DNA of 61,097 bases from Pseudomonadota bacterium (GCA_023426545.1 JAFAAN010000153.1:1-61097), one strand, 5' to 3'. Positions 31,751-39,853 are shown, numbered from the stretch's first letter. The notes: generated by a model from the sequence alone, not told the origin. Made by a program: numbers and translations.

Positions 31751-32694
31751 CACATCTCCACCAGCCGGCGAGGTTGGGCAGGCGCGCCCGCGGTGGCGCC
31801 GCCGGAGCGGGCTCGTGCAGCCTCGGCCTTGGCCGCATTTACCCACCGCTCAACCTGCGAGATGAACAGGCCAATCGGGAATGCGTGCTCCCTGGCGTAG
31901 TCGTCCGTGAGGAACAGCCGGAAGGCGGCCTCCAGCACCAAGCGCCCGTGAGTCTTCAGCGCCTTGCCCAGCACGGCCCACTGGTGCCCCTTGAGGGACG
32001 TCTCCGCGGTGGCGTCCGGCGGCATGACGGGCTGCCGGGTATCGACCGCCCACCGCGCCCACTCCGCACTGGGGGAGTCGGGCTTGGCGCGTGGCGGATT
32101 CGTCGGCGCGTCGGGGAACATGTCCACCGGCGCAGCAGGCGGCCGCGCGACAGCGGGGCCGACAGACTCCGTAGGAGTCTGTACCTTCTCTACTCTCTTA
32201 TCTCTACTCTCCCAGAAGGGGGTTTCAGGGGGACCCGAGTCGGGACCCGACGGGGGTTCGACTCGGGTCCCGACAATGTCCCGATGATGTCCCGAAGGGG
32301 ACATGGGTTCATTGCCGTGATTCTGGGCGTTTGCCTTTCGCGCCCGGGAGTGAGGCCTCTTGCGGTCGAACTCGAACTTCGCCGCAATGGCGCGCTGCTC
32401 ACGAGCCCAGTCGTGGACCTCCAGCGTGCCGTCATCGTGGCGCTCCAGCAGCCCAGCTTGCACCATGGCATCGGCCAAAGTGCCAAGGGTGCCAGTGAAG
32501 CGGACGGCGGCTTCCATGAGCCCCGCGGCCGCCGGCCCCGCGAAGCGTCCGTCACCGCGGCGCTGGGCGCAGTAGTCCCAGAGGCGCCCCACGTACACGT
32601 CGGCCCTGTCGTCGCCGAGGAGTGCGCACAGCGTCAGCACCTTCTCGTGCGTCGTCCAGCCAGCGTGGACCTTGTACCAGGGCATGCAAGCCAT
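31750..32694 (-). CDS. Replisome organiser / helicase loader-like protein
   Basis: 314 aa from the ATG after GGGAG. MACMPWYKVHAGWTTHEKVL and the winged-helix-like region (about 15-100, ending LEVHDWAREQR) resemble phage replisome organiser N-termini. A disordered Pro-rich linker (about 110-220) joins it to a helical end (AVLGKALKTHGRLVLEAAF). It sits directly upstream of the helicase gene, as loaders do. The family call is inference from layout. Confidence 0.6.
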   Translation of the reverse strand: MACMPWYKVHAGWTTHEKVLTLCALLGDDRADVYVGRLWDYCAQRRGDGRFAGPAAAGLMEAAVRFTGTLGTLADAMVQAGLLERHDDGTLEVHDWAREQRAIAAKFEFDRKRPHSRARKANAQNHGNEPMSPSGHHRDIVGTRVEPPSGPDSGPPETPFWESRDKRVEKVQTPTESVGPAVARPPAAPVDMFPDAPTNPPRAKPDSPSAEWARWAVDTRQPVMPPDATAETSLKGHQWAVLGKALKTHGRLVLEAAFRLFLTDDYAREHAFPIGLFISQVERWVNAAKAEAARARSGGATAGAPAQPRRLVEM

Positions 32695-32782
32695 TGGAGA
32701 GACTCCCTCACGTTGCAAATCCACACCGCGGTTGCCCGCGGCGAACACAGGGCGCAGGAGTACCCGCGCCGACCCACAGGGC

Positions 32783-33703
32783 TCAGGACTGCTCCAGCAC
32801 TTGGCGCACCACTTCGCGGGCAACCGGAGGCACCACGGCGTTGCCCAACTGCTTCGTCTGGTCCTCGCGTGGCCCCAACACCACGTAGTCGTCGGGGAAG
32901 CCCATGGCGCGCTGGAGTTCCGGCACGGTGAGCATCCGCATGTTGTCGCCGTCCACCGCGGCCCAGACGTCAGCGGCAGGCACCGTGCCTAGAGGCCTGT
33001 CCAAACTGCGGCCCGTCTCACTGGTGCCGTAGTACGACATGACGAATCGCTCGCCGTAGGCGGCGCGTCCGCGGGCCACGCGGTTGCGCGTCGCCTCTAC
33101 CTTCTCCGCCACTGGGCGCCACACCCCGGCGTCCCAGTCCACCAACGTCCGCGCGGGAACGTGCGGAAGGCCCGGCGACACCACCCGCGGCGCGGGCTTG
33201 CCCAGCCGGCCCACCACGTAGAGGCGCACCCGGTGCTGGGGCACACCGAAGTCGGCGGCGTCCAGGAAGTGCTCTTCCAGGTGGTAGCCCAGCAGCGTCA
33301 GCGCCGCCCACCATGCCCGGTAGAGTCGCCACTGCCGGAACTCCGGCACGTTCTCCACCAGCAACAGCCGAGGGTGCGTTACCTCAGCCACGTCCACCAC
33401 CGCCCAGGCAGTAGCCCGACTGGCGTCGTGGTGCGGACGCTCCTTGCCGCGGGCCCGGGTGTGCCCGGTACAGGCCGGCGAGGCGATGAGCATGTCGTGC
33501 CGCGGCAGGTCCCGCGGGTCCATGAGGGTGACGTCCTGGCACCGGTGCAGGACGTCCGGGTGGTTAGCGGCATGCGTCTCCACGGCGCGCGGCCAGTGGT
33601 TGACGGCTGCCACCACCTGCACCCCGGCCTGTATGGCCCCAGTCGTCCAGCCGCCGGCGCCGGCAAAGAGGTCCACAGCCGTGCATGTCGTCTTGCACGT
33701 CAT
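32783..33703 (-). CDS. Cytosine-C5 DNA methyltransferase
   Basis: 306 aa. Motif I is DLFAGAGG (11-18), motif VI LLLVENVPEF, and the C-terminal motif X TKQLGNAVVPPVA. Motif IV is SPACTGHTRARG (Cys78 catalytic) instead of the usual PPC; SPxCT variants are known in some phage enzymes. The DNA target cannot be read from sequence. It probably protects phage DNA from host restriction; no restriction partner is nearby. The start MTC overlaps the next gene by ATGA. Confidence 0.88.
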   Translation of the reverse strand: MTCKTTCTAVDLFAGAGGWTTGAIQAGVQVVAAVNHWPRAVETHAANHPDVLHRCQDVTLMDPRDLPRHDMLIASPACTGHTRARGKERPHHDASRATAWAVVDVAEVTHPRLLLVENVPEFRQWRLYRAWWAALTLLGYHLEEHFLDAADFGVPQHRVRLYVVGRLGKPAPRVVSPGLPHVPARTLVDWDAGVWRPVAEKVEATRNRVARGRAAYGERFVMSYYGTSETGRSLDRPLGTVPAADVWAAVDGDNMRMLTVPELQRAMGFPDDYVVLGPREDQTKQLGNAVVPPVAREVVRQVLEQS

Positions 33704-34017
33704 GGCGTCCCCTCCCCCTGCTCGCGCAGGTAGGCCTCGGCAGCCTCGCGGCCAGACTCGGTGAGCAGCAGGCTGCGCGCCACCTTGGACTCGCTGGTGA
33801 CGAGGCGCTTTGCCATGAGGGCGCGCAGGTAGCACTGCCACGTGTTGGTGGACGCCCAGCCGAAGTGCTCGCACGCGTCGCGCGCGGCCGGGCTGAACCC
33901 GTGCTGGTTGCGGTAGGCGAGGACGAAGGCCAGCACCTCGGCCTGCCTGTCCGTCACCGTGCGCTCGGACTGGGGCGGCATGCCGCGGTTGTTTCGTCGG
34001 GGAACGGGGCAAGTCAT
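33700..34017 (-). CDS. LexA-type DNA-binding domain protein without protease
   Basis: 105 aa. VTDRQAEVLAFVLAYRNQHG, SPAARDACEHFGWASTNT and LRALMAKRLVTSES match the winged-helix N-terminal domain of LexA (L-T-x-R-Q-x-E-V-L-x-F-I ... S-P-T-x-R-E-I). The C-terminal self-cleaving peptidase is absent, so it would not respond to RecA by cleavage. It may regulate early genes or compete with host LexA (inference). Confidence 0.7.
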   Translation of the reverse strand: MTCPVPRRNNRGMPPQSERTVTDRQAEVLAFVLAYRNQHGFSPAARDACEHFGWASTNTWQCYLRALMAKRLVTSESKVARSLLLTESGREAAEAYLREQGEGTP

Positions 34018-34283
34018 GGCGTCACCGCCTTCGCCCGCTGGTGCGCGTCGTACTGGCCGGCCAGGGCCTCGGCGGCCTTCTGGCGGGTCAGGTACGGGCC
34101 CCGGGTGAGTCGCTGGCCATCAACCCGGAAGTTCCACCGGATGAGGACAGAGAGACGTGCCTTTCGCGCGCTGACGACGGACGTCATCACCTCAACGCGT
34201 TCCACGGTGCCGAGCAGGGCACCGTCGCGGCGGACCGCGTAGACGTCGCCACCAGGGAGCGCCTTGAACTTGAGCGGGCTCAT
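34014..34283 (-). CDS. Small basic hypothetical protein
   Basis: 89 aa, beta-rich first half (FKALPGGDVYAVRRDGALL), then a basic helical end (RQKAAEALAGQYDAHQRAK). It may be an AP2/integrase-type small DNA-binding fold, but no specific motif is secure. It overlaps both neighbours by 4 nt. Confidence 0.5.
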   Translation of the reverse strand: MSPLKFKALPGGDVYAVRRDGALLGTVERVEVMTSVVSARKARLSVLIRWNFRVDGQRLTRGPYLTRQKAAEALAGQYDAHQRAKAVTP

Positions 34284-34891
34284 GACTCACCGCCCTTCGC
34301 GGTGCGCGGCTCCAGGGCGCAGCGCCAGCCAGGAGAGAGGCGGTCAGCACCGTTGCAGGTGCCAAGGCAGGTGCAGTCCCGCCTTGTGTCGCCGGCCCGC
34401 AGCCCCGAAGTTGGAGCCGGGCGGCCCTCTATGACACGCCTGACATCCACCAGGGCATCCGCGCCCTCCTTCGTCTTGGGCTCAGCGGCAGCCTTCCCGA
34501 GGAGGGCCACCTCACTGACGCGCAGGAGGTCGGCCCGGAAGTTGGACCGCTCCTCCTCCAGCTCGTCCACCCGCGCGAGCAGGTCCTGCACGTCCTGCCA
34601 ACTCGCGGCGATGAAGCGCGCGTCAGGGTGGTTGATGTCGGTGACGCGGCCGCGACCAGGCGACGTGTCAGGGACGACGAACTTCTCCAGGTCGTAGAGG
34701 ATGCCCTTGGTGGCGAAGAGCGGCTGGCCCCCACGCAGGCCCCAGCGCGCGAACTCCATGACGGTTCCGTTTCCGCCCTCCAGGCCGACGTCCCGGTTGC
34801 TCAGGTAACCGAACCAGCGCCAGGGCCCGCGCGAGGCCGCAGCGTGGCGCTCGCGGATGGCGGCCAGCTTCTCCTTCCAGTCGGAGCTCAT
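34280..34891 (-). CDS. Ea22-like phage protein, copy 2
   Basis: 203 aa. AAIRERHAAASRGPWRWFGY near the N-terminus and HPDARFIAASWQDVQDLLAR in the middle are the typical Ea22/ead signature (A-x-x-G-P-W ... D-A-x-F-I-A). A coiled coil then a Cys-containing end (CTCLGTCNGADR) follow. Such proteins are common in early operons; role unknown. It is a longer relative of the protein at 21.8-22.2 kb. Confidence 0.65.
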   Translation of the reverse strand: MSSDWKEKLAAIRERHAAASRGPWRWFGYLSNRDVGLEGGNGTVMEFARWGLRGGQPLFATKGILYDLEKFVVPDTSPGRGRVTDINHPDARFIAASWQDVQDLLARVDELEEERSNFRADLLRVSEVALLGKAAAEPKTKEGADALVDVRRVIEGRPAPTSGLRAGDTRRDCTCLGTCNGADRLSPGWRCALEPRTAKGGES

Positions 34892-35091
34892 CGCCCACCT
34901 CGCGCGAGTGCCTTGAGGGCGCCGGTGAGTGCCTCAAGGAGGCCGAAGGTGCCGGTGCCGATGGAGGGCTGGTCGTCGCCGTAGCTGACGGCCCAGCCGC
35001 CAGGGATGCGACCGACGTAGAGGGCGAAGCGGTCGGGGAGCGACTCGGGGCTGTCTTCGGGCGGACGGGTAGCGTGCTGCTTGCGCGGCAT
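34888..35091 (-). CDS. Small conserved phage protein (GGW/GLLEA family), copy 2
   Basis: 67 aa after GAGGAG. RFALYVGRIPGGWAVSYGD, GTGTFGLLEALTGALKALAR. It is a paralogue of the 60-aa protein that heads the TIR operon: both have F-x-L-x-V ... G-W-x-V ... G-T-G ... G-L-L-E-A-x-T-G-A-L-x-x-L. It is the first complete gene of the early operon at the attR end. Confidence 0.65.
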   Translation of the reverse strand: MPRKQHATRPPEDSPESLPDRFALYVGRIPGGWAVSYGDDQPSIGTGTFGLLEALTGALKALARGGR

Positions 35092-35138
35092 GGTGGGCTC
35101 CTCTGGCTGGGTGGGCGGGGTGGGACTGCGGGTGAAGC

Positions 35139-35507
35139 TCAGGTAACGGCGGGGCTGTCGCCGTCCGCCACGGCGCGGCAGGCCGGGCAGTCGGACCAGC
35201 GGCCATCGGCGGAGTGCTGCCGGTGGAGGGCGGCGGCGAGCCGCTCCAGGGCCATCAGCGAGGCGTCCACAATTTGGGACGCCAGGACCTTGCGGTCGCG
35301 ACCAGCGGAGGACTTCAACACCCCCATCTGCTGACGCACCACGGCAAGCGGATGAGGGGCTGTCACGGGCTTGTTCCAGCCAACTGCGCCAGTCCGTGCC
35401 AGTTTGGCGGACTCTGCGTCTAAGCCCTCGGATTTTGTTGGCAACTGGCGCGGATTGGCGTAGAAAGAGCTTGACGGTACGGGTTCAAGTCCCGTACTCC
35501 TCGCCAA
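35139..35507 (-). pseudogene. int: Detached 3' end of the phage integrase gene
   Basis: An open frame of 122 codons begins in attR, reading SerThr-Gly-Leu-Glu-Pro-Val-Pro through the tRNA core, and runs into the phage. In phage Mx8 attP lies inside int, and integration swaps the 3' end of int for host sequence; this frame is what would remain at the far junction. The 5' part of int should lie left of the window, on the minus strand. The recombinase catalytic core is not present here. Identity follows from the att geometry, not from similarity. Confidence 0.6.
35479..35506 (+). repeat. attR core: 28-bp copy of the tRNA-Asp 3' end
   Basis: ACGGGTTCAAGTCCCGTACT plus CCTCGCCA is identical to the last 28 nt of the tRNA-Asp gene (35,651-35,678), including T-arm, acceptor strand and CCA. 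The tRNA 5' part is missing here, and a host-type terminator follows. This is the right prophage junction. The other recombination product, a complete first tRNA-Asp, should be at the left junction outside the window. Confidence 0.85.
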
Positions 35508-35512
35508 ATAAG

Positions 35513-35551
35513 AAGGGCCCGGAATCGTAAGGTTCCGGGCCCTTTGCCTTT
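35513..35551 (+). terminator. Terminator of the first tRNA-Asp unit
   Basis: AAGGGCCCGGAA and TTCCGGGCCCTT form a perfect 12-bp stem with an 8-nt loop, followed by TGCCTTT. It directly follows the attR core and belongs to the host side, so it would have ended transcription of the first tRNA-Asp. Confidence 0.85.
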
Positions 35552-35601
35552 AGGGTGAGGGCACAGTAGATTCTGTCCTCTGCCGCGCGTCGCACCGATG
35601 T

Positions 35602-35678
<77 letters not shown>

Positions 35679-35682
35679 TTCG

Positions 35683-35721
35683 AAGCCCAGCAATCCTCAG
35701 GGGTTGCTGGGCTTTTCTTTT
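35683..35721 (+). terminator. Intrinsic terminator after tRNA-Asp
   Basis: AAGCCCAGCAA and TTGCTGGGCTT make a perfect 11-bp stem with a 10-nt loop, followed by TTCTTTTT. It is 4 nt after the tRNA. Confidence 0.9.
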
Positions 35722-35855
35722 TCCTCCGTGCCCTCAACTCAATGGTGGCGCGGCCCATCAGCTCCTGGACGACCTTGAGCGGGATGCCCCTCATTGCCGG
35801 TGCCCCCTGAGTGCATCCGCCACCGAGCCGCGCAAGCTCCACCGTCCGGCCCCCT

Positions 35856-37208
35856 TCAATCAAGCAGTTCTGGGCAATGACCCGCCCAGACAATCTGCTC
35901 GAAGATGGCGCGCAGCTTCGCGCCCCGGGCCGGGTGCAGGTGCGCCACCCAGGCGATGCGCCCCAGCAGGTGCGCTCGGAAGTCGGGATGACCTTCGGTG
36001 TTCTGACTCGCGGGGCCGCGCGTGCGACACAGGTGGAGGATGGCCTTCAGCCGTTCGTAATCCACGCGACGGACGGATGGATGCGCGTTCACCACAACGC
36101 CCGCGAGCCGCTGCTGGGTCCGCTGGTGCATCACCCGCGTCTTTCCGGCGCGCGGCGTGAAGCCCTCCTCGCGGAGAATCTGGCTCACATACCTCAGCAG
36201 CTTGTGCGTGCGCCGGGCCAACGCGCTCCCACCGGAGAATGCCAGGTCATCCGCGTAACGCGTGTATCGCGCGCCCATCGCCATAGCGAGCGCCGACAGC
36301 CGGACGTCGAGCCGATACGCCGCGAGGTTCGACAGCGCGGGCGACGTGGGCGCCCCTTGTGGCAAGTGACGCGATTCGAGCCGCCGTGCCAGACGCCAGC
36401 GTGCATCCGCCTCGGAGAGAGAGTCCGGCCGACGCGCCTGGGCCAACACCGCCGCCGGCGCGCGGTTTGTACAGAGCCCCGCGAGGGCGCTCGCCACGCC
36501 GTCTGGATACCCCGCCGTGCGGAATACCGCCCAGATGCGCGCGGGGCGCACGGAGAAGAAGAAGTCCTCCAGGTCCACCCGCACCACCACGGCCTGCCCT
36601 GAGTGGGGCTCCGCGAAGCTGCGAACGCCCCGCCCCGCGACGAAGCCATGCGCCGCGTCGTGCGGTGGGACCCGGCCCAGGATTCCGTGGAGCACCTTCC
36701 GCTGGACCCGCGCAAGGTCCAACCCCGGCCGCTCCAGGAGTCGCTCACCACCGCTGCGCTTCGGAATCCAGGTGTACCGGTAGCGCCGCCACCGCCCCGG
36801 CGAGGACGTCCTCTCGATGCCCGGCACATCCGCCAGCCAGTCCAATTGCGCCCTCGTCACGCCCAGCCAGGCCGCGAGGTCGGTCTGGGTCGGCAGCGAA
36901 GGCACCGGCCATGGCTGCCGAGCCATTTGTGGCTCGGAGGTCATCCAGCGCACGATGCGCGCCCGCGCCGAAGGATCGGAGAAGCCTCGCGAGAACGCGG
37001 GCCGCGAAGCCAGCAGCTCCCCGAGCAACTCCAGCCGCGCATGCGGCGGACGCGGGAAGAAGCTCATCGCGCTCCGAGCCAGCGACGACACCCAAGGCGC
37101 TCGTCCGCCAACAACCTCTGAGCCCCTTTCAACGAGCCCCTTGAACGTCCAGGGCCCCGCGAGGAACGCGGACGCGAGCGCCTGTGCCACGACCCGTCGC
37201 TCGCTCAT
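35856..37208 (-). CDS. Retron-type reverse transcriptase
   Basis: 450 aa. An N-terminal region of about 140 aa precedes the RT domain. Motifs in order: AAHGFVAGR (186-193), VVVRVDLEDFFFSV (RT3, 207-220), LPQGAPTSPALSN (282-294), YADD (318-321), GKTRVM, and QRLAGVVVN (366-374). The two retron-specific motifs are modified: the NAxxH place reads FAEPH and VTG reads LAG. The length and N-terminal extension resemble myxobacterial retron RTs. A 13-bp inverted repeat enclosing a hairpin lies just upstream, as in retron msr-msd loci. No effector gene is next to it, so the N-terminal extension may carry the extra function (inference). Confidence 0.85.
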   Translation of the reverse strand: MSERRVVAQALASAFLAGPWTFKGLVERGSEVVGGRAPWVSSLARSAMSFFPRPPHARLELLGELLASRPAFSRGFSDPSARARIVRWMTSEPQMARQPWPVPSLPTQTDLAAWLGVTRAQLDWLADVPGIERTSSPGRWRRYRYTWIPKRSGGERLLERPGLDLARVQRKVLHGILGRVPPHDAAHGFVAGRGVRSFAEPHSGQAVVVRVDLEDFFFSVRPARIWAVFRTAGYPDGVASALAGLCTNRAPAAVLAQARRPDSLSEADARWRLARRLESRHLPQGAPTSPALSNLAAYRLDVRLSALAMAMGARYTRYADDLAFSGGSALARRTHKLLRYVSQILREEGFTPRAGKTRVMHQRTQQRLAGVVVNAHPSVRRVDYERLKAILHLCRTRGPASQNTEGHPDFRAHLLGRIAWVAHLHPARGAKLRAIFEQIVWAGHCPELLD

Positions 37209-37221
37209 CGTCCAGACTCAC

Positions 37222-37402
37222 GCCATGCGGCGGCAGGGGCCCACCTGTCGTGTCTGGCGTGGCCCGTGCCGCGGCTTGCCGCGGAGGCGGCCACGCGTGA
37301 CGGTGTGCTCCTGATGAGTTGTCCCCGGGGGTACCCCGGAGAGGCAGTGGACCGCATCTTCACGGACCGTCTACCCGCTGGGTGTCCAAGCCGCCGCATG
37401 GC
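37222..37402 (-). ncRNA. Candidate retron msr-msd RNA
   Basis: Read on the minus strand, GCCATGCGGCGGC (37,402-37,390) and GCCGCCGCATGGC (37,234-37,222) are a perfect 13-bp inverted repeat, 13 nt before the RT start. They would be a1 and a2. Between them lies a strong hairpin (37,257-37,296): 8 bp GCGTGGCC/GGCCACGC, a symmetric 4x4 internal loop, and 7 bp CCGCGGC/GCCGCGG. Outer pairs CACC/GGTG extend it. This fits an msd stem; the first 80 nt would be msr. The branching guanosine cannot be placed. Confidence 0.6.
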
Positions 37403-37674
37403 ACGCCGACAGTACACGGCGCTCATTCAGAACAAAATGCCGGGCGCGCACGCCGCTTGTGCCGCGAGCAGACGGTCATTGTGACCCGGCACACGCCAGT
37501 CCAAGCGAGACACCCAGGAGGGCGCACGGCGTTCACGGTCCAGGTTCTCGTCGCGGATTGAGGGTCCCATCCTGCTGGCCTCGCCTGATGTAGGAGCAAC
37601 CTATTGTCGCGACTCCGGAATAGACCGGAAGCTACAAACTCAGACATCCTGTGCCCCCTTCCAAGGAGGCACGG

Positions 37675-37962
37675 ATGAAGATGGGACGCATCGCAGTGGG
37701 ACTGGTGGCAGGTCTCGTATCATGGGTGGGCTGTGGTGCCCCGCCGCAGGACGCTCCGGACACGGACGTGGCGGCAGCGGGCCTCGAGCAGTCCTGTGTG
37801 TATGCCTATTTCGAGTGTGGATACCGTGGCTACCAGTATCCCTATGCCTGGCCCGCATCCTGTGCCGTCGGCATGAACACACACGCGGGCGCCCATGCGG
37901 CGTGCCTCGCGGAGTGTCCCGACATGTGCACCGACACAGGGGACATCGGCACGGACCCCTGA
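37675..37962 (+). CDS. Small Cys-rich lipoprotein
   Basis: 95 aa; the ATG follows AAGGAGG. MKMGRIAVGLVAGLVSWVGC is a signal peptide with a lipobox ending in Cys20 (VGC). The mature part has about six cysteines (QSCVYAYFECGYRGYQYPY, then CAVG, ACLAECPDMC), so a disulfide-bonded small domain is likely. It is exported and anchored. Not recognised. Confidence 0.7.
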   Translation: MKMGRIAVGLVAGLVSWVGCGAPPQDAPDTDVAAAGLEQSCVYAYFECGYRGYQYPYAWPASCAVGMNTHAGAHAACLAECPDMCTDTGDIGTDP

Positions 37963-38019
37963 ACAGCGCCCACGTTGCAGCGGCCCTGCCAGCGCTCTGA
38001 GTGCAGCCCTCCGCCGCGC

Positions 38020-38376
38020 TCAAAGCGCCAGGAGCACATCCACCTGAGCTTGAAGCGCGCTGGCTTCATCGTGCTTGCCGAGTCGCATGTAGAGCGCCAC
38101 TGCCTCGCGCCGCTCCTGGAGCTCCCGCTGGATGAGGGCCTCGACTGCCTCCGGAGACAGGAGCAGCCGAGACACTTCACTGCTCCCAAGCCCTTCCACG
38201 CTTCCAGCGATGACGCCGCCGACCGCGTCTGGCGCCACGCTCAGGTCGGGCGCCTCGGCATTGTCGATGGCGGCGAGCGTCTCCCGCAGCACTGCCGAGG
38301 CAGGGGCGTTTCGCGTGCGCAGTGCGTCCTTCAGCGCGGCACGCAACGTGGCCTTCCATTCATCCACGGTCCTCAT
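38020..38376 (-). CDS. GatB/YqeY-like protein
   Basis: 118 aa. TVDEWKATLRAALKDALRTR starts the N-terminal helices, and the end has LLSPEAVEALIQRELQERRE with ALYMRLGKHDEASALQAQVD. R-E-A-x-x-x-Y-x-x-x-G-x-x-x-x-A-x-x-x-x-x-E is the YqeY pattern. The usual length is about 150 aa, so this version is short, and the ILRxxL helix is atypical. The cellular role of the family is unclear. It has no close partner. Confidence 0.7.
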   Translation of the reverse strand: MRTVDEWKATLRAALKDALRTRNAPASAVLRETLAAIDNAEAPDLSVAPDAVGGVIAGSVEGLGSSEVSRLLLSPEAVEALIQRELQERREAVALYMRLGKHDEASALQAQVDVLLAL

Positions 38377-38620
38377 GAGCGCAGGGTAGAAGAGCTCCTC
38401 CTGGGAACACAAGGAACGCGCGTGGACGTTCACGCACAATGCCTGGGAGGCCAGCCCCCAGGAGCGTGAAGACCGGAGGCAGCAGCTTCGCGGCGACTCG
38501 CCCGTCGAGTCGGAGACGCGGAGCGTTCTCCCGGACGAAGGCAGAGCCGAAGGAGCAAGAGGCGAGCCCATCGCCTGAGACAGGGAGCCATCATCAACGC
38601 TTGCCCGGTGGAGGACGCCG

Positions 38621-39853
38621 TTGTTGAGATGGACGGATATGGTCGCCCTCTCCCTTCTCCCGTGTCTTGCCCTGCTGGCGGCGCCGCCAGCGGCCCCCCC
38701 GGCGGCATCTGCATCGACTCCTTTCATGTCCTGGTTTCATGCCCGTGCGAAGCAAGAGGGCGCCTATCTCATCACGCACTTTCAGTTGGAGCTCGACGGG
38801 GACGGGCAGGACGACGACGTGGTCTGCTACGACTTCAAACAGGGCGTGGGCACCACGCTCCCGGTGGTCCTCGTGGGACTTGCCAGCGGGGAGCGCTTTG
38901 CCCTCTCCGGAGGAGGGATAGGCCCTGGGATCATGGACCGCTGCCCACGCCCCACGAGAGGTGGACATCCGGAGGTCCTCACCCTTGGCCGCAGCGGAAC
39001 CACTGGATGGTCCGACACTGTTTCCATCCGCTTCGACCGGCACGGGCCACTGCTGGTGGCGACCTCCTCGGGCGGTCGCTATCACTCGGCGAGTTTGAGC
39101 CTGCTGGCACAGCGTTTCAGCAGATTGAGTCGGGAGGACTTGGAGTCCGCGGAGGAGGAGGACGGTTCCGAGGAGCGCCATCGGTCCGAGGGCGCGGTGG
39201 TGCTCGCCCCGGGAACCGAGAGCCCCGCCAGCCATCCCCCGGTGTGGGTGAGCTGGGGGCGGAAGCACTGGAGCGGAAAGGAAGACGCGGACCTGAAGGT
39301 ACACGCGTTTCGGCGCGGCAACACCGTCACGGTGGTGGCGCAGTTCCAGGATGACCACGTGGTGGCGGCCACGGACACGAGTCCCAAAGCCATCCTCGCC
39401 GCAGACCACCTCGAGCTGTGGTGGCACGAGCGAGGACAAGCAGACGGCCGCTCCCGCCCGGTGCAACTGGGAGTGGCCCGGACCCACGAGGGTATCCCGG
39501 TGAGCACCTGGTTCCGTCCCCCCGCTCGGAAACTATCGCCGCCCACCGCGCGGTGGGTGGCCCCCAACCAGGTGGAGGTGGACCTGCCTGTAGCCTGGGT
39601 GTTGCCGAAGGCCAGGAGCGAGGAGGAGGATCCGGGCGCGTCCACGGGGGTCCCCTTCACCGTCGTCTTCTCCGACAGCGACGGAAAAGGACAGGAAACT
39701 CTCGTGTCCACCAGCGACCGGCTCCCTGGGCCCTATGACTACGGACTGCTGGCCATCGCTCCGGAGGGGAGACCGTTCCCCGCACTCTGGGGAGGAGCTC
39801 AGCACTGGGAGCGTGTCGGCAAACGCACCACGCTGCGGAGCCTCGTCAGATAG
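38621..39853 (+). CDS. Secreted protein with CBM9/DOMON-like sugar-binding domain
   Basis: 410 aa. TTG is chosen because GGAGG lies 6 nt upstream; ATG 18 nt later is an alternative. MVALSLLPCLALLAAPPAA is the signal peptide. Residues about 45-180 are beta-rich (FQLELDGDGQDDDVVCYDF). The later part, VWVSWGRKHWSGKEDADLKVHA with DHLELWWHE and TEVDLPVAWV-like strands, resembles the CBM9/DOMON fold. The function of the myxobacterial family is not known. Confidence 0.6.
   Translation: MLRWTDMVALSLLPCLALLAAPPAAPPAASASTPFMSWFHARAKQEGAYLITHFQLELDGDGQDDDVVCYDFKQGVGTTLPVVLVGLASGERFALSGGGIGPGIMDRCPRPTRGGHPEVLTLGRSGTTGWSDTVSIRFDRHGPLLVATSSGGRYHSASLSLLAQRFSRLSREDLESAEEEDGSEERHRSEGAVVLAPGTESPASHPPVWVSWGRKHWSGKEDADLKVHAFRRGNTVTVVAQFQDDHVVAATDTSPKAILAADHLELWWHERGQADGRSRPVQLGVARTHEGIPVSTWFRPPARKLSPPTARWVAPNQVEVDLPVAWVLPKARSEEEDPGASTGVPFTVVFSDSDGKGQETLVSTSDRLPGPYDYGLLAIAPEGRPFPALWGGAQHWERVGKRTTLRSLVR

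Noticed and set aside
37321..37345. Palindrome around GGGGTACCCC, considered as a stand-alone terminator
   Set aside because: It lies inside the candidate msr-msd region and has no T-run; it is better read as part of the RNA structure.
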